Below, piece by piece: positions 54,105 to 62,838 of a DNA stretch of 64,000 nt; the stretch's first letter is position 1, and each line of letters begins with the position of its first letter. The stretch covers positions 2,046,001 through 2,110,000 of the forward strand of contig NZ_CP081006.1 in assembly GCF_022317005.1 (NCBI RefSeq), in the 5' to 3' direction. A program made the position numbers and the translations under genes. This DNA comes from Mycobacterium sp. IDR2000157661 (GTDB taxonomy: Bacteria > Actinomycetota > Actinomycetes > Mycobacteriales > Mycobacteriaceae). Under the pieces are notes generated by a model. The model made no database searches, was not told the DNA's origin, and was given only the letters and a program-made list of their open reading frames with translations.

Positions 54105-57100
54105 GCGGCGGTGTCTTCGGGTGTCGACGGTGAGCGCGCCTCGCCACGCCTCTTGCGCGGGGCGAGCCACGGTGCGATCGGATTGCCCTGCCAGCGCGTC
54201 GACTTCGGGACCTCGTCGCCGCGCATCACCAGCGACGCGGGGCCGACGGTCGCACCTGCACCGATGCGGGCCGCAGGCAGCGCCACGCAGTGCGTGCCGA
54301 GCGTCGAACCCTCCTCCAGCACAACGGTGTCCATTCGCATGATGCGGTCGTGGAAGAGGTGGGTCTGCACCACGCAACCGCGGTTGACCGTGGCACCGCG
54401 CTCGAGCGTGACGAGGTCGGCTTCCGGGAGCCAGTAGGTCTCGCACCAGACGCCGCGGCCGATCTTGGCGCCCAGGGCCCGAAGCCACAGGTTCATCACC
54501 GGGGTCCCTGCCGCGGCGCGGGCGAACCACGGCGCGGCGACGGTCTCGACGAACGTGTCGGACACCTCGTTACGCCAGACGAACGGCGACCACAACGGGT
54601 GTTCGACGGCCTCGATGCGCCCCACGACGACCCATTTCGCCAGGACTGCGATGGCGCCGGCGAACGCGCCCGCGGCCAGCAGCACCACCCCGCCTGCCGC
54701 CGCTGCGAGCGTCCAGCCGAACGAGGAAGCCAGCCATTGCAGCGTCAGCAGGACCGCGACACCGATCGCGAAGGTCACGATCAGCGGCACGATCCGGCAT
54801 GTCTCCACCAGCCCGCGCAGCGCCTTCAAGCGCGCCGACGGGTGGAAGGTGCGGAGCACATCGGCTGCTGTGGGCTTGCGCCGCAACCGTACCGGCGGGC
54901 TGCCCAGCCACGACGAGCCGGCCTTCGCCTTGTGCGGGGCTGCCGAGAGCACGGCGACCAGTCCGTCGTCGGGCACCTTACGGCCGGGTTGGGTGATGCC
55001 GGAGTTACCGAGGAACGCCCGCTTGCCGATCGTCGCCTTGGCGACGTGGATCCACCCGCCGCCGAGTTCGTAGGAGGCGACCATGGTGTCGTCGGCCAGG
55101 AACGCGCCGTCCTGCACCACGGTGAACTTCGGCGTCAGCAGTGCTGTCGAGATCTCCGTTCCGCGAGCCACTTTCGCGCCCAGCAGGCGCAGCCACCACG
55201 GCGTGAGCAGGCTCGCATAAATCGGGAACAGGTAGTTGCGGGCGGCGTCCATCAGCCGTTCGGTGGCCCATATCTGCCACCCGATGCGGCTGCGCACCGG
55301 GTGGTAACCCTCGCGCAGCCGCAAAGACAGCAGGCGTACCCCCACCGCCGTCAAGGTGGCGTAGCACGCGGCCGCCGCCAGCGTCGCCACCGGTGTCCAC
55401 AGCAGCGCAGGCCCGACCGCCGCGCCCACCGAACCGGCATCGCCCGCCGCCCAACAGATCACGGCCAGACCGACGCCGAGGGCCAACAGCGGCAGACCGC
55501 CGAGCAGCACCGACGTGGCGCCGTACACGGCCACCCAGACCGGCGCCTGCGGTGGTCGGTGATCCGGCCACGGATGGCGTGCCTTGCCGGACTTGACCGC
55601 CGGTGAACCCTTCCAGTACTGCCCGTTCTTCACCTTGCCGACCACCCCGGAACCCGGTGCCACGTCGGCGTTCTTGCCGACGACAGCCCCCGGCAGCAGG
55701 GTGGTTCGCGCGCCGATGGTGGCGTCGTTGCCGATGGTGACGGGGCCGACGTGGAAGCGATCGCCGTCGACCCAGTGCCCGGACAGGTCGACCTCGGGCT
55801 CGACCGAGCTGCGGTGACCCAGTTTGAGCATGCCGGTCACCGGTGGTGTGGAGTGCAGGTCGACGCCCTTGCCGACCTTGTTGCCCAGCGCACGGGCGTA
55901 ATACACCAACCACGGTGCACCCGCGAGGTTTTCGGCGCCGCTGGCCTCGGCGAGCCGCTCGGCCAGCCACACCCGCAGGTGCACCGACCCGCCGCGCCGG
56001 TAGGTACCCGGCTTCAGGTCGCCGAGCAGCAGCCGGGCGCTCAACGCCGCGATGCTCATGCGTCCGAGCGGCGTGACGAACAGGACGAAGCCCACGGCGA
56101 CCAGCCACCAGTCCACCCGGACCGCCCAGGGCACCGACCCGCCCCAGTGGCTGAGGACGTTGTTGACCACCGCCAGCCAGACCACCCACTGCAGGCCGGT
56201 CAGCGTGGCCAGCGGCAGCGACAGGGCCAGCTGCACCGCCTGGGCCCGCCGGGGTGTCGGCCTGACGCTGCGCGGCGGCACCTGCGTCGGGGGGTCGAGT
56301 TCGTCGAGGAAGCCGGCCAGCGACCCGAGCCGGGGATGGTCGTAGAGGTCGGCGACGGTCACCTGCGGATAGCGCCTGCGCAGGGCGGCGACGAGTTGGG
56401 CGGCGGCCAGCGAGCCGCCCCCGAGGGCGAAGAAATCCGCCTCCGGACCCTCGACCTCAGCGGCGAGGGTGTCCCGCCACAGTCCGGCAAGCCACCCCAT
56501 GGTGCCTGCGAGTTCCTCGGCCCCGGAAGCGTCGGTATCGGCCACCGGCCACGGCAGGGCGTCGCGGTCGACCTTGCCCGAGGTGCGGGTCGGCAGCTCG
56601 TCGACCAGGACGACCCGCGGCACCAGCGCCGGCGGCAGGGTCTCGGTCAGCAGCGCGCGCGCCTTGGCCAGGTCGAACGACGGGTCGGTGCTCGCGACAT
56701 AGCCGACCAGCAGCGGTGTCCCGCTGTCGGTCCTGCGTACCGCTGCCGCGCCCCCGCTGACGCCGGGCAGGTTGACCAGCGCGGCGTCGACCTCGCCCAG
56801 TTCGACGCGCCGTCCGCCGACCTTGACCTGGTCGTCGGCCCGCCCGACGAAGAACAGCCCGTCGGACTCCAGGCGCACCAGATCGCCGCTGCGGTAGGCG
56901 CGCGCCCAGCCGAGGCCGGGCATCGGCGCATACTTCTGCGCGTCCTTCTCCGGGTCGAGGTAGCGGGCCAGGCCCACGCCACCGATGACGAGCTCACCGA
57001 CGCCGCCGGGGGACACCGGTGTGCCGCTGTGGTCGACGACCGCCAGGTCCCAGCCGGCCAGCGGCAGGCCGATGCTGACCGGGCCGATTCCGTCGAGTCG

Positions 57101-58039
57101 CGCCGCACTGGCCACCACGGTCGCCTCCGTCGGGCCGTAGGTGTTCCACACCTCGCGGCCCTCGACCGCGAGGCGCTCGGCCAGTTCCGGGGGGCAGGCC
57201 TCGCCGCCGAAGATCAGCAGCCGCACCGCCTCCAGCGCCTCGGCCGGCCACAGCGCGGCCAGGGTCGGCACCGTGGACACCACCGTGATGTCGCGCGCCA
57301 CCAGCCACGGGCCCAGATCCATTCCGCTGCGCACCAACGACCGTGGTGCGGGCACCAGGCAGGCGCCGTGCCGCCAGGCCAGCCACATCTCCTCGCAGGA
57401 GGCGTCGAATGCCACCGACAGCCCGGCGAGCACTCGGTCGCCCGGACCGATCGGGTTGTCCTGCAGGAACATCCGGGCTTCGGCATCGACGAACGCGGCG
57501 GCGTTGCGGTGGGTGACGGCCACCCCTTTGGGGGTACCGGTCGAGCCGGAGGTGAAGATGACCCACGCGTCGTCGCGACCCAGCGGCGCCGCGGCCCGCC
57601 ACCCGCGCGACGACCCCGGTCCCCGCGCCAGGCCGGCCTCGGTGATGATCCCCACGACGTTGGCTTCCCCGAATACCAGGTCCGCGCGCTCCTGCGGGTC
57701 GTCCGCGTCGACCGGCACGTAGGCGGCACCGGTGGCCAGGGTCGCGAGGATCGCCACATACAGGGCGTAGCTGCCCGACGGCATCCGGATGCCGATGCGG
57801 TCACCGCGGCCGATACCCCGCGCGGCCAGCCAGTCGACGCTGTCCTCGATGTCGGTGATCAGCTCGGCGTAGGTGAGCTGAACGTCGCCGTCGTCGATCG
57901 CGGGCGCGTCGGCGTGGCGGCGCGCGGTGTCGTAGAGGATGTCGATGAGCGTGCGCGGTTCGGGCGCGTACGGCGACAGCAAGTATTGAGCCGGCACGTC
58001 GGCCGGAAGGCTTTCGGGCTGTTCACGCACGCCGGTCAC
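54101..58039 (-). CDS. Pls/PosA-type non-ribosomal peptide synthetase with membrane acyl-transfer modules
   Basis: 1312 residues from GTG at 58039. Adenylation domain (about 25-500): FTSGSTGTPKGVAVTH, NTYGPTEATV, YRSGDLVRLESDG, RTSGKVDRDALPW. A carrier domain follows (about 510-590) with phosphopantetheine Ser in FALGGGSLAAAQLV. Then TM helices alternate with hexapeptide-like segments (VTIGNDATIGARTTLLPGAV; VNRGCVV; ARIGAGATVGPASLV), as in epsilon-poly-lysine synthetase Pls. It would load one amino acid and condense or transfer it at the membrane. Product unknown. Coupled to an aminopeptidase and a flippase-like gene. Confidence 0.85.
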   Translation of the reverse strand: MTGVREQPESLPADVPAQYLLSPYAPEPRTLIDILYDTARRHADAPAIDDGDVQLTYAELITDIEDSVDWLAARGIGRGDRIGIRMPSGSYALYVAILATLATGAAYVPVDADDPQERADLVFGEANVVGIITEAGLARGPGSSRGWRAAAPLGRDDAWVIFTSGSTGTPKGVAVTHRNAAAFVDAEARMFLQDNPIGPGDRVLAGLSVAFDASCEEMWLAWRHGACLVPAPRSLVRSGMDLGPWLVARDITVVSTVPTLAALWPAEALEAVRLLIFGGEACPPELAERLAVEGREVWNTYGPTEATVVASAARLDGIGPVSIGLPLAGWDLAVVDHSGTPVSPGGVGELVIGGVGLARYLDPEKDAQKYAPMPGLGWARAYRSGDLVRLESDGLFFVGRADDQVKVGGRRVELGEVDAALVNLPGVSGGAAAVRRTDSGTPLLVGYVASTDPSFDLAKARALLTETLPPALVPRVVLVDELPTRTSGKVDRDALPWPVADTDASGAEELAGTMGWLAGLWRDTLAAEVEGPEADFFALGGGSLAAAQLVAALRRRYPQVTVADLYDHPRLGSLAGFLDELDPPTQVPPRSVRPTPRRAQAVQLALSLPLATLTGLQWVVWLAVVNNVLSHWGGSVPWAVRVDWWLVAVGFVLFVTPLGRMSIAALSARLLLGDLKPGTYRRGGSVHLRVWLAERLAEASGAENLAGAPWLVYYARALGNKVGKGVDLHSTPPVTGMLKLGHRSSVEPEVDLSGHWVDGDRFHVGPVTIGNDATIGARTTLLPGAVVGKNADVAPGSGVVGKVKNGQYWKGSPAVKSGKARHPWPDHRPPQAPVWVAVYGATSVLLGGLPLLALGVGLAVICWAAGDAGSVGAAVGPALLWTPVATLAAAACYATLTAVGVRLLSLRLREGYHPVRSRIGWQIWATERLMDAARNYLFPIYASLLTPWWLRLLGAKVARGTEISTALLTPKFTVVQDGAFLADDTMVASYELGGGWIHVAKATIGKRAFLGNSGITQPGRKVPDDGLVAVLSAAPHKAKAGSSWLGSPPVRLRRKPTAADVLRTFHPSARLKALRGLVETCRIVPLIVTFAIGVAVLLTLQWLASSFGWTLAAAAGGVVLLAAGAFAGAIAVLAKWVVVGRIEAVEHPLWSPFVWRNEVSDTFVETVAAPWFARAAAGTPVMNLWLRALGAKIGRGVWCETYWLPEADLVTLERGATVNRGCVVQTHLFHDRIMRMDTVVLEEGSTLGTHCVALPAARIGAGATVGPASLVMRGDEVPKSTRWQGNPIAPWLAPRKRRGEARSPSTPEDTAA

Positions 58040-58191
58040 GGGTCTCAAACTACTCAGCCGGACGCGCACATCGTCTGCGCCGCACGCGACGGGCCGTCAC
58101 ATTTTCGGCGGTGCCGACCGCCGCGATCGCCCGCACCGGGAGTTTGTCCGCCCTCGATTTCGGTCATCCCCTCCTAGCTGGCAGAATCAGC

Positions 58192-58305
58192 CGGCGGAGG
58201 GGAGTATTCCTTCGCCGCGGTGTCGTCATCACGTCGGCCGTCGTCGGACGACCGGTGCTGCGGGCCGACACGACGCGTCGTGTGGTGGAAGAGACCTCCG
58301 GCGCG
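58192..58305 (+). promoter_or_regulatory. yybP-ykoY manganese riboswitch upstream of terC
   Basis: The leader matches the yybP-ykoY family: GGAGGGGAGTA at the 5' side (58196-58206) pairs with AGAGACCTCC at the 3' side (58290-58299), enclosing TTCGCCGCGG, CGTCATCACG and a GCTGCGGGCC arm. The GGGGAGTA and GAGACC(T) motifs are the conserved metal-binding loops. Mn2+-dependent control of the TerC-family gene that starts 20 bases later is inferred. Confidence 0.85.
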
Positions 58306-58324
58306 TTTGACGACCGGAGGTTCA

Positions 58325-59329
58325 ATGAACGTTTCGCAACTCGAATGGATCATCACGCTGTCCGTGACGATCGCCATTCTGCTGTTCGACGTCGTCATCA
58401 TCGGGCGGCGGCCACACGAGCCGTCGCGACGCGAGACGGGGACGGCGTTGGCCATCTACATCGGTCTTGCCGTGGCCTTCGGGGTGTGGATCTGGTTCTT
58501 CCACGGCAGCCAGTACGGAGTGGAGTTCTTCGCCGGCTGGCTCACCGAGTACAGCTTGTCGGTCGACAACCTGTTCGTGTTCCTGATCATCATGGCCAGC
58601 TTCAACGTGCCCAGGAAGTACCAGCAGCAGGCACTGCTGGTGGGCATCATCCTCGCGCTGATCTTCCGCGGCATCTTCATCGCGCTCGGCGCCGTGGCCA
58701 TCAACCAGTTCTCGTGGGTCTTCTACCTGTTCGGCGCCTTCCTGCTCTACACCGCGATCAGCCTGGCCCGTGACACCGACCACGAGGACGACGGCGACAA
58801 CATCGTCGTCCGGTTCGCCGCCAACCACCTGAGCATGACCGACAAGTGGGACGGTCTGAAGCTGTGGGTGCGGGAGAACGGTAAGCGGCTGATGACGCCG
58901 ATGTTCCTGGTCATCCTCGCGCTGGGCACGACGGACCTCATCTTCGCGCTGGACTCGATCCCGGCGATCTACGGCCTGACGCAGGAGCCCTACCTGGTGT
59001 TCACGGCCAACGTGTTCGCGCTGATGGGCCTGCGCCAGCTGTACTTCCTCCTGGGCGACCTGCTCAAGCGCCTGGTGTACCTGTCGCAGGGGCTGGCGGT
59101 CGTGCTGGCGTTCATCGGCGTGAAGCTGCTGCTGCATGCCTTGCACACCAACGAACTGCCGTTCATCAACGGCGGCGAACACGTGCCGGTGCCCGAGATC
59201 CCGACCCTGCTGTCGTTGGGCGTGATCATCCTGACGCTGACCATCACCACGGTCGCGAGCCTGTACAAGACCCGCGTCCACGACGTGAAGAAGGCCGCCG
59301 ACTCACCCTCGTCGCTCGATTCGCACTGA
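58325..59329 (+). CDS. TerC-family membrane protein
   Basis: 334 residues. About eight TM helices and the TerC motifs LTEYSLSVDNLFVFLIIM and TTDLIFALDSIPAIYG, with Asp residues in the helices that may bind metal ions. Family members are often metal exporters (Mn, Ca) or support secretory protein metallation. ATG at 58325 follows CCGGAGGTTCA. The upstream manganese-type riboswitch fits this role. Stop 59329; the next 150 bp are non-coding. Confidence 0.9.
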   Translation: MNVSQLEWIITLSVTIAILLFDVVIIGRRPHEPSRRETGTALAIYIGLAVAFGVWIWFFHGSQYGVEFFAGWLTEYSLSVDNLFVFLIIMASFNVPRKYQQQALLVGIILALIFRGIFIALGAVAINQFSWVFYLFGAFLLYTAISLARDTDHEDDGDNIVVRFAANHLSMTDKWDGLKLWVRENGKRLMTPMFLVILALGTTDLIFALDSIPAIYGLTQEPYLVFTANVFALMGLRQLYFLLGDLLKRLVYLSQGLAVVLAFIGVKLLLHALHTNELPFINGGEHVPVPEIPTLLSLGVIILTLTITTVASLYKTRVHDVKKAADSPSSLDSH

Positions 59330-59487
59330 CCCGCCGGATCACCTCGAAGACGCATTCGCCGTCGATGACGTCGTGCATCGCGTCATCGTGCCCATGACAC
59401 GATCCCGGAACCGGGGAAATGACCGTGTCAGAGCCACGTGCCCGGTACTTTGAGCGACGCCAACGTCGATATCGGAGGGGGAACGCG

Positions 59488-59724
59488 ATGCGCAGACTCG
59501 CAACGGCGGTCGCCGTCGGCGCACTGATCCTGGGTCCACTGGTGAGTGCGCCTGCGGCAGGCGCCGCCGCGGTGGGCACAGACACCGTCGATCATGTCGC
59601 GCCGGCACCGGCAGAGCCGACGGTCAAGGCGTTCGACTGCCAGGGCACCACCGGAGCGATGGGCTGTGGCCCGGGTTGGTTCTGGCGGGACGGCTGGCGC
59701 GGATGGGCGTGCTACCCGTGCTGA
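59488..59724 (+). CDS. Small secreted Cys-rich protein
   Basis: 78 residues. Signal peptide (LATAVAVGALILGPLVSAP; likely cleavage near AGA/AAV), then a Cys-containing tail with FDCQGTTGAMGCGPGWFW and WACYPC, so four Cys likely form two disulfides. ATG at 59488 with GGAGGGGGAACG upstream. Not recognised. It overlaps the start of the next exported protein. Confidence 0.65.
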   Translation: MRRLATAVAVGALILGPLVSAPAAGAAAVGTDTVDHVAPAPAEPTVKAFDCQGTTGAMGCGPGWFWRDGWRGWACYPC

Positions 59725-60251
59725 CGTGGATCGCCGCCAGAGGCACCTGTGGGGTCGTGGCGGTGGCGGCCGCGGCGACGGTCGGAATGGCTTCCGCGGC
59801 GGCGCAATCCGCCGACTACAGCACGCTGCCGGTCGATCCGAACACCATCACCGACTCCCTGGCGTACACGGCCGAGCCGCTGGACATGAACCCGAACGGC
59901 CAGCCCGGCGTGATGGCCGAGTACATCCACCGCGAGGGTGGGACACGCCAGATCACCACGACCATCCTGGTGCTGCCCGACGCCCAGGCCGCGACGGCCG
60001 CACTTCAGGGCGCGGCGGCACAGGTCGCCAGCCAGCAATCGCAGCCCGCCCCGGTCGGTACCGGTGGAACCATCGTCACCGGCACGTCGCCCGACGGCAC
60101 GGAGTCGCTGGCCGTGCTGACGTTCACCGAGGGCAACACCGCCACCACCATCGAGTTCGACGGACCACCGAACGATCCGGTGCCCGCCGAGATGGTGATC
60201 GAGCTAGGTCAGAAGCAGGCGGCGGCGATCAACGACTGGCAGACCCGGTAG
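59703..60251 (+). CDS. Putative exported protein, 182 aa
   Basis: ATG at 59703 lies inside the preceding gene's end. Signal-peptide-like region with CGVVAVAAAATVGMASAAA, then a mature domain (STLPVDPNTITDSLAYTAEP, TTTILVLPDAQAATAAL, FTEGNTATTIEFDGPP) of mixed beta and helix, possibly a cell-surface or lipid-binding fold. Family unknown to me. Other starts (GTG 59709 or 59718) are possible. It ends 20 bases before the convergent OHCU-decarboxylase-like gene. Confidence 0.62.
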   Translation: MGVLPVLTWIAARGTCGVVAVAAAATVGMASAAAQSADYSTLPVDPNTITDSLAYTAEPLDMNPNGQPGVMAEYIHREGGTRQITTTILVLPDAQAATAALQGAAAQVASQQSQPAPVGTGGTIVTGTSPDGTESLAVLTFTEGNTATTIEFDGPPNDPVPAEMVIELGQKQAAAINDWQTR

Positions 60252-60270
60252 CGCACCCGCCGCAGGCCGG

Positions 60271-60825
60271 TCACCAGTTGTCGTAGCCACCTTCGGGTCC
60301 CAGCATGCGCTCGATCCGGGTCCGGTTGATGTGCGCCAACTCGCCGCGCACCACCTTGCGTTCGGTTTCGTAGTCGTTGAGCAACCGGTCGGTCATCGTC
60401 GCAAGGGCGTCCTGAGCGGAGTAGCCGTTGACGTACATGACGAAGCCGAAGCCGAAGTGGTCGAGGTATCTCTTCGCCACCGCCGAGAGCTGATCCATCA
60501 CCGCGGGCTCGTCGCACCAGATCGCGCACTGTTCGGCCGCCGACTTCTCGCTGCCCGGACGCCTGCCGATGTTCGGGTAGGCCTGCAGGATCGAGTCGAT
60601 CGAATCCTCCGACAACCCGAACAGCAACTCGTCGGCGTAGCGGAACAGCGAGTCGTGATCCGGGTACGGGCGGCCGCGCGCCAGATCCGCGGCCAACGGG
60701 ACGCTGTAGCAGCACTCGAAAAGGGCGTGCACCGCCCTGCGCAACGGCATCGCGTTGAACGCCTCGAGACCGATCCCCTGGTGCAGCAACACATGGCCAT
60801 GATCGGAGGCGCAGAGCACGCGCAC
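60271..60825 (-). CDS. OHCU decarboxylase-like protein (uric acid degradation)
   Basis: 184 residues, all-helical. EAFNAMPLRRAVHALFECC at the start, SEKSAAEQCAIWCDEPAVMD in the middle (SxxEQ), FGFVMYVNGYS and ETERKVVRGELAHINRTRIE at the end are the family signatures (UraD; 2-oxo-4-hydroxy-4-carboxy-5-ureidoimidazoline decarboxylase). It makes S-allantoin from the urate pathway. No other urate genes are in the window, so function may differ. ATG at 60825 is chosen; an internal start would remove about 10 residues. Confidence 0.75.
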   Translation of the reverse strand: MRVLCASDHGHVLLHQGIGLEAFNAMPLRRAVHALFECCYSVPLAADLARGRPYPDHDSLFRYADELLFGLSEDSIDSILQAYPNIGRRPGSEKSAAEQCAIWCDEPAVMDQLSAVAKRYLDHFGFGFVMYVNGYSAQDALATMTDRLLNDYETERKVVRGELAHINRTRIERMLGPEGGYDNW

Positions 60826-60862
60826 GTTACGCCGTGTTACGTCGACGAAAATTAGTGGCCGC

Positions 60863-61357
60863 TCAGTGGCCCTGTTCCTGGTATCGCTTCACCGACGCCT
60901 GCACCTCGGCCTCGGCCTTGTCGCGGCCGACCCAGTCTGCGGCCTTGACGTACTTGCCGGGCTCGAGGTCCTTGTAGTGGACGAAGAAGTGCTTGATCGC
61001 CTCGAGTTCGAACGACGGCACGTCGGCGAGGTCCTGAATGTGGTCCCACCGCTGGTCGTCGGCGGGCACGCAGAGCACCTTGTCGTCGCCTCCGGCCTCG
61101 TCGGTCATCTGGAACATCGCGACCGGACGTGCTTCGACGATGCAGCCGGGAAACACCGACTCCGGTAGCAGCAGCAGCGCGTCCAGCGGGTCACCGTCCT
61201 CGCCCAGGGTGTTCTCGAAGAAGCCGTAGTCGGTCGGATAGGCCATCGACGTGTACAGATAGCGATCCAGCTTGACCCGGCCGGTGTCGTGATCCACCTC
61301 GTACTTGTTCCGCGAACCCTTCGGGATCTCGATCACTACTTCAAGCTGCACCGCCAC
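60863..61357 (-). CDS. ppa: Inorganic pyrophosphatase
   Basis: 164 residues, family I pyrophosphatase (M. tuberculosis Ppa is 162). Active-site acidic residues in [11 protein letters not shown] (D-x-D-P-x-D), [11 protein letters not shown] and [15 protein letters not shown], with catalytic Lys in [12 protein letters not shown]. Hydrolyses PPi to drive biosynthesis. GTG at 61357 gives [12 protein letters not shown]; a second GTG two codons later is equally possible. Confidence 0.95.
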   Translation of the reverse strand: MAVQLEVVIEIPKGSRNKYEVDHDTGRVKLDRYLYTSMAYPTDYGFFENTLGEDGDPLDALLLLPESVFPGCIVEARPVAMFQMTDEAGGDDKVLCVPADDQRWDHIQDLADVPSFELEAIKHFFVHYKDLEPGKYVKAADWVGRDKAEAEVQASVKRYQEQGH

Positions 61358-61461
61358 GGCTCCTTGCCTGCGCTCCGGTCAGGGGACGCGCATCACCTTA
61401 GTGGACCCCCGCGGAGCCGATACGCTGCTCTACGGGGGCGGACTAGGCGATCGGGAGAGTG

Positions 61462-62838
61462 ATGCGGCCCATCAGGTGGCGGCGGTCCACGCATATGGCG
61501 GTCGGGGCGGCCGTGTTGCTGCTGGTTGCGGTGGTGGTGGCGGTCGCCGCAGTCCTCACGTCGGGTTCGTCGACCGACGCGGCGGCCGTCAAACCCGCCC
61601 CGGCTCCCGTCACGGCCGACCCCGGCGTCGTCCCCCTTCCCGACTCCGCGCCCAAGCCGACGCCTCGCGGGCTGGCCGCCGTGTTGGCGCCTGCGCTGGC
61701 GGATCCGAACCTCGGTGACCTGACCGGGCGGGTCAGCGACGCGATCACCGGCGCCGAGCTCTGGTCGCAGGGCGGCGACATCCCGATGCAGCCGGCGTCG
61801 ACGGTGAAGACGCTCACCGCTGCGGCGGCACTGCAGGTACTGGACCGCGACGCCACGTTGACCACCCGTGTGCTGACCGGCAGCAGGCCCGGCGTTGTGG
61901 TGCTGCGGGGCGGCGGCGATCCCACGCTGTCTGCGGCGCCACCCGGCCAGGACACCTGGTACCGCGACGCGGCGCGAATCAGCGATTTGGCCGAACAGGT
62001 GCAGCGCAGCGGTATGGAGGTGACCGCGGTGCAGGTCGACGTCAGCGCCTACAGCGGACCGACCATGGCGCGAGGATGGGATCCCATCGACATCGACTAC
62101 GGCGACATCGCGCCGATCGAGTCGGTGATGCTCGACGCCGGTCGCACCCAGCCGGTGAGCGTCGACTCCGTGCGGTCGCACACACCGGCGCTCGACGCCG
62201 GCCGCGCGTTGGCCGCGGCGCTCGAGGTCGACCCCGCCACGGTGACGGTGCTTACCGGCAGCGCGAGTGCCGGCAACGAGATCGCCGCCGTGCAGTCGCC
62301 GCCCCTGATCTCACGGCTGCGCGACATGATGAGCGCTTCGGACAACGTGATGGCCGAGGCGATCGGCCGCGAGGTGGCGGCCGAGGCCGGCCGCCCGCAG
62401 AGCTTCGACGGTGCGGTCCGTGCGACGCTCGGTGCCCTGCAGACGGCCGGCGTCGACACCGACGGCGCCGCACTGTTCGACTCCAGCGGCCTGTCGGTCG
62501 ACGATCGGCTCACCGCCGAGACGCTCGACGAGGTCGTGCAGGCCGCAGCCGGCGAGGCGCCCAAGATGCGACCGCTCGTCGACATGCTGCCGGTCGCCGG
62601 GGGCAGCGGCACGCTGTCGTACCGCTACCTCGACACTCCGATCGTCAAACCCGCAGCCGGTTTCCTGCGCGCCAAGACGGGCTCGTTGACGGGGACGAAC
62701 ACATTGACCGGCTTCGTCACCGACATCAGCGGCCGGGTGCTGACCTTCGCGTTCCTGTCCAACAACGCGGGGCCCACGGGCCGTATCGCGCTCGACAACC
62801 TGGCCGCGCCGCTGCGTTCCTGCGGATGCAGCACGTGA
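61462..62838 (+). CDS. dacB: D-Ala-D-Ala carboxypeptidase, PBP4-type (Rv3627c)
   Basis: 458 residues. N-terminal signal anchor (HMAVGAAVLLLVAVVVAVAA), then PASTVKTLTAAAAL (SxxK), SASDNVMAEAI (SxN) and RAKTGSLTGTN (KTG), the layout of class C low-molecular-weight PBPs (S13). Trims the fifth residue from peptidoglycan stem peptides or acts as endopeptidase. ATG at 61462 is used; a GTG at 61459 is adjacent. Its TGA overlaps the next GTG (GTGA). Confidence 0.92.
   Translation: MRPIRWRRSTHMAVGAAVLLLVAVVVAVAAVLTSGSSTDAAAVKPAPAPVTADPGVVPLPDSAPKPTPRGLAAVLAPALADPNLGDLTGRVSDAITGAELWSQGGDIPMQPASTVKTLTAAAALQVLDRDATLTTRVLTGSRPGVVVLRGGGDPTLSAAPPGQDTWYRDAARISDLAEQVQRSGMEVTAVQVDVSAYSGPTMARGWDPIDIDYGDIAPIESVMLDAGRTQPVSVDSVRSHTPALDAGRALAAALEVDPATVTVLTGSASAGNEIAAVQSPPLISRLRDMMSASDNVMAEAIGREVAAEAGRPQSFDGAVRATLGALQTAGVDTDGAALFDSSGLSVDDRLTAETLDEVVQAAAGEAPKMRPLVDMLPVAGGSGTLSYRYLDTPIVKPAAGFLRAKTGSLTGTNTLTGFVTDISGRVLTFAFLSNNAGPTGRIALDNLAAPLRSCGCST

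Noticed and set aside
55751..58177. 808-codon frame antisense to the NRPS
   Set aside because: Composition (Gly, Arg, Asp, Gln, His) is typical of antisense frames in high-GC coding DNA and no motif is present.
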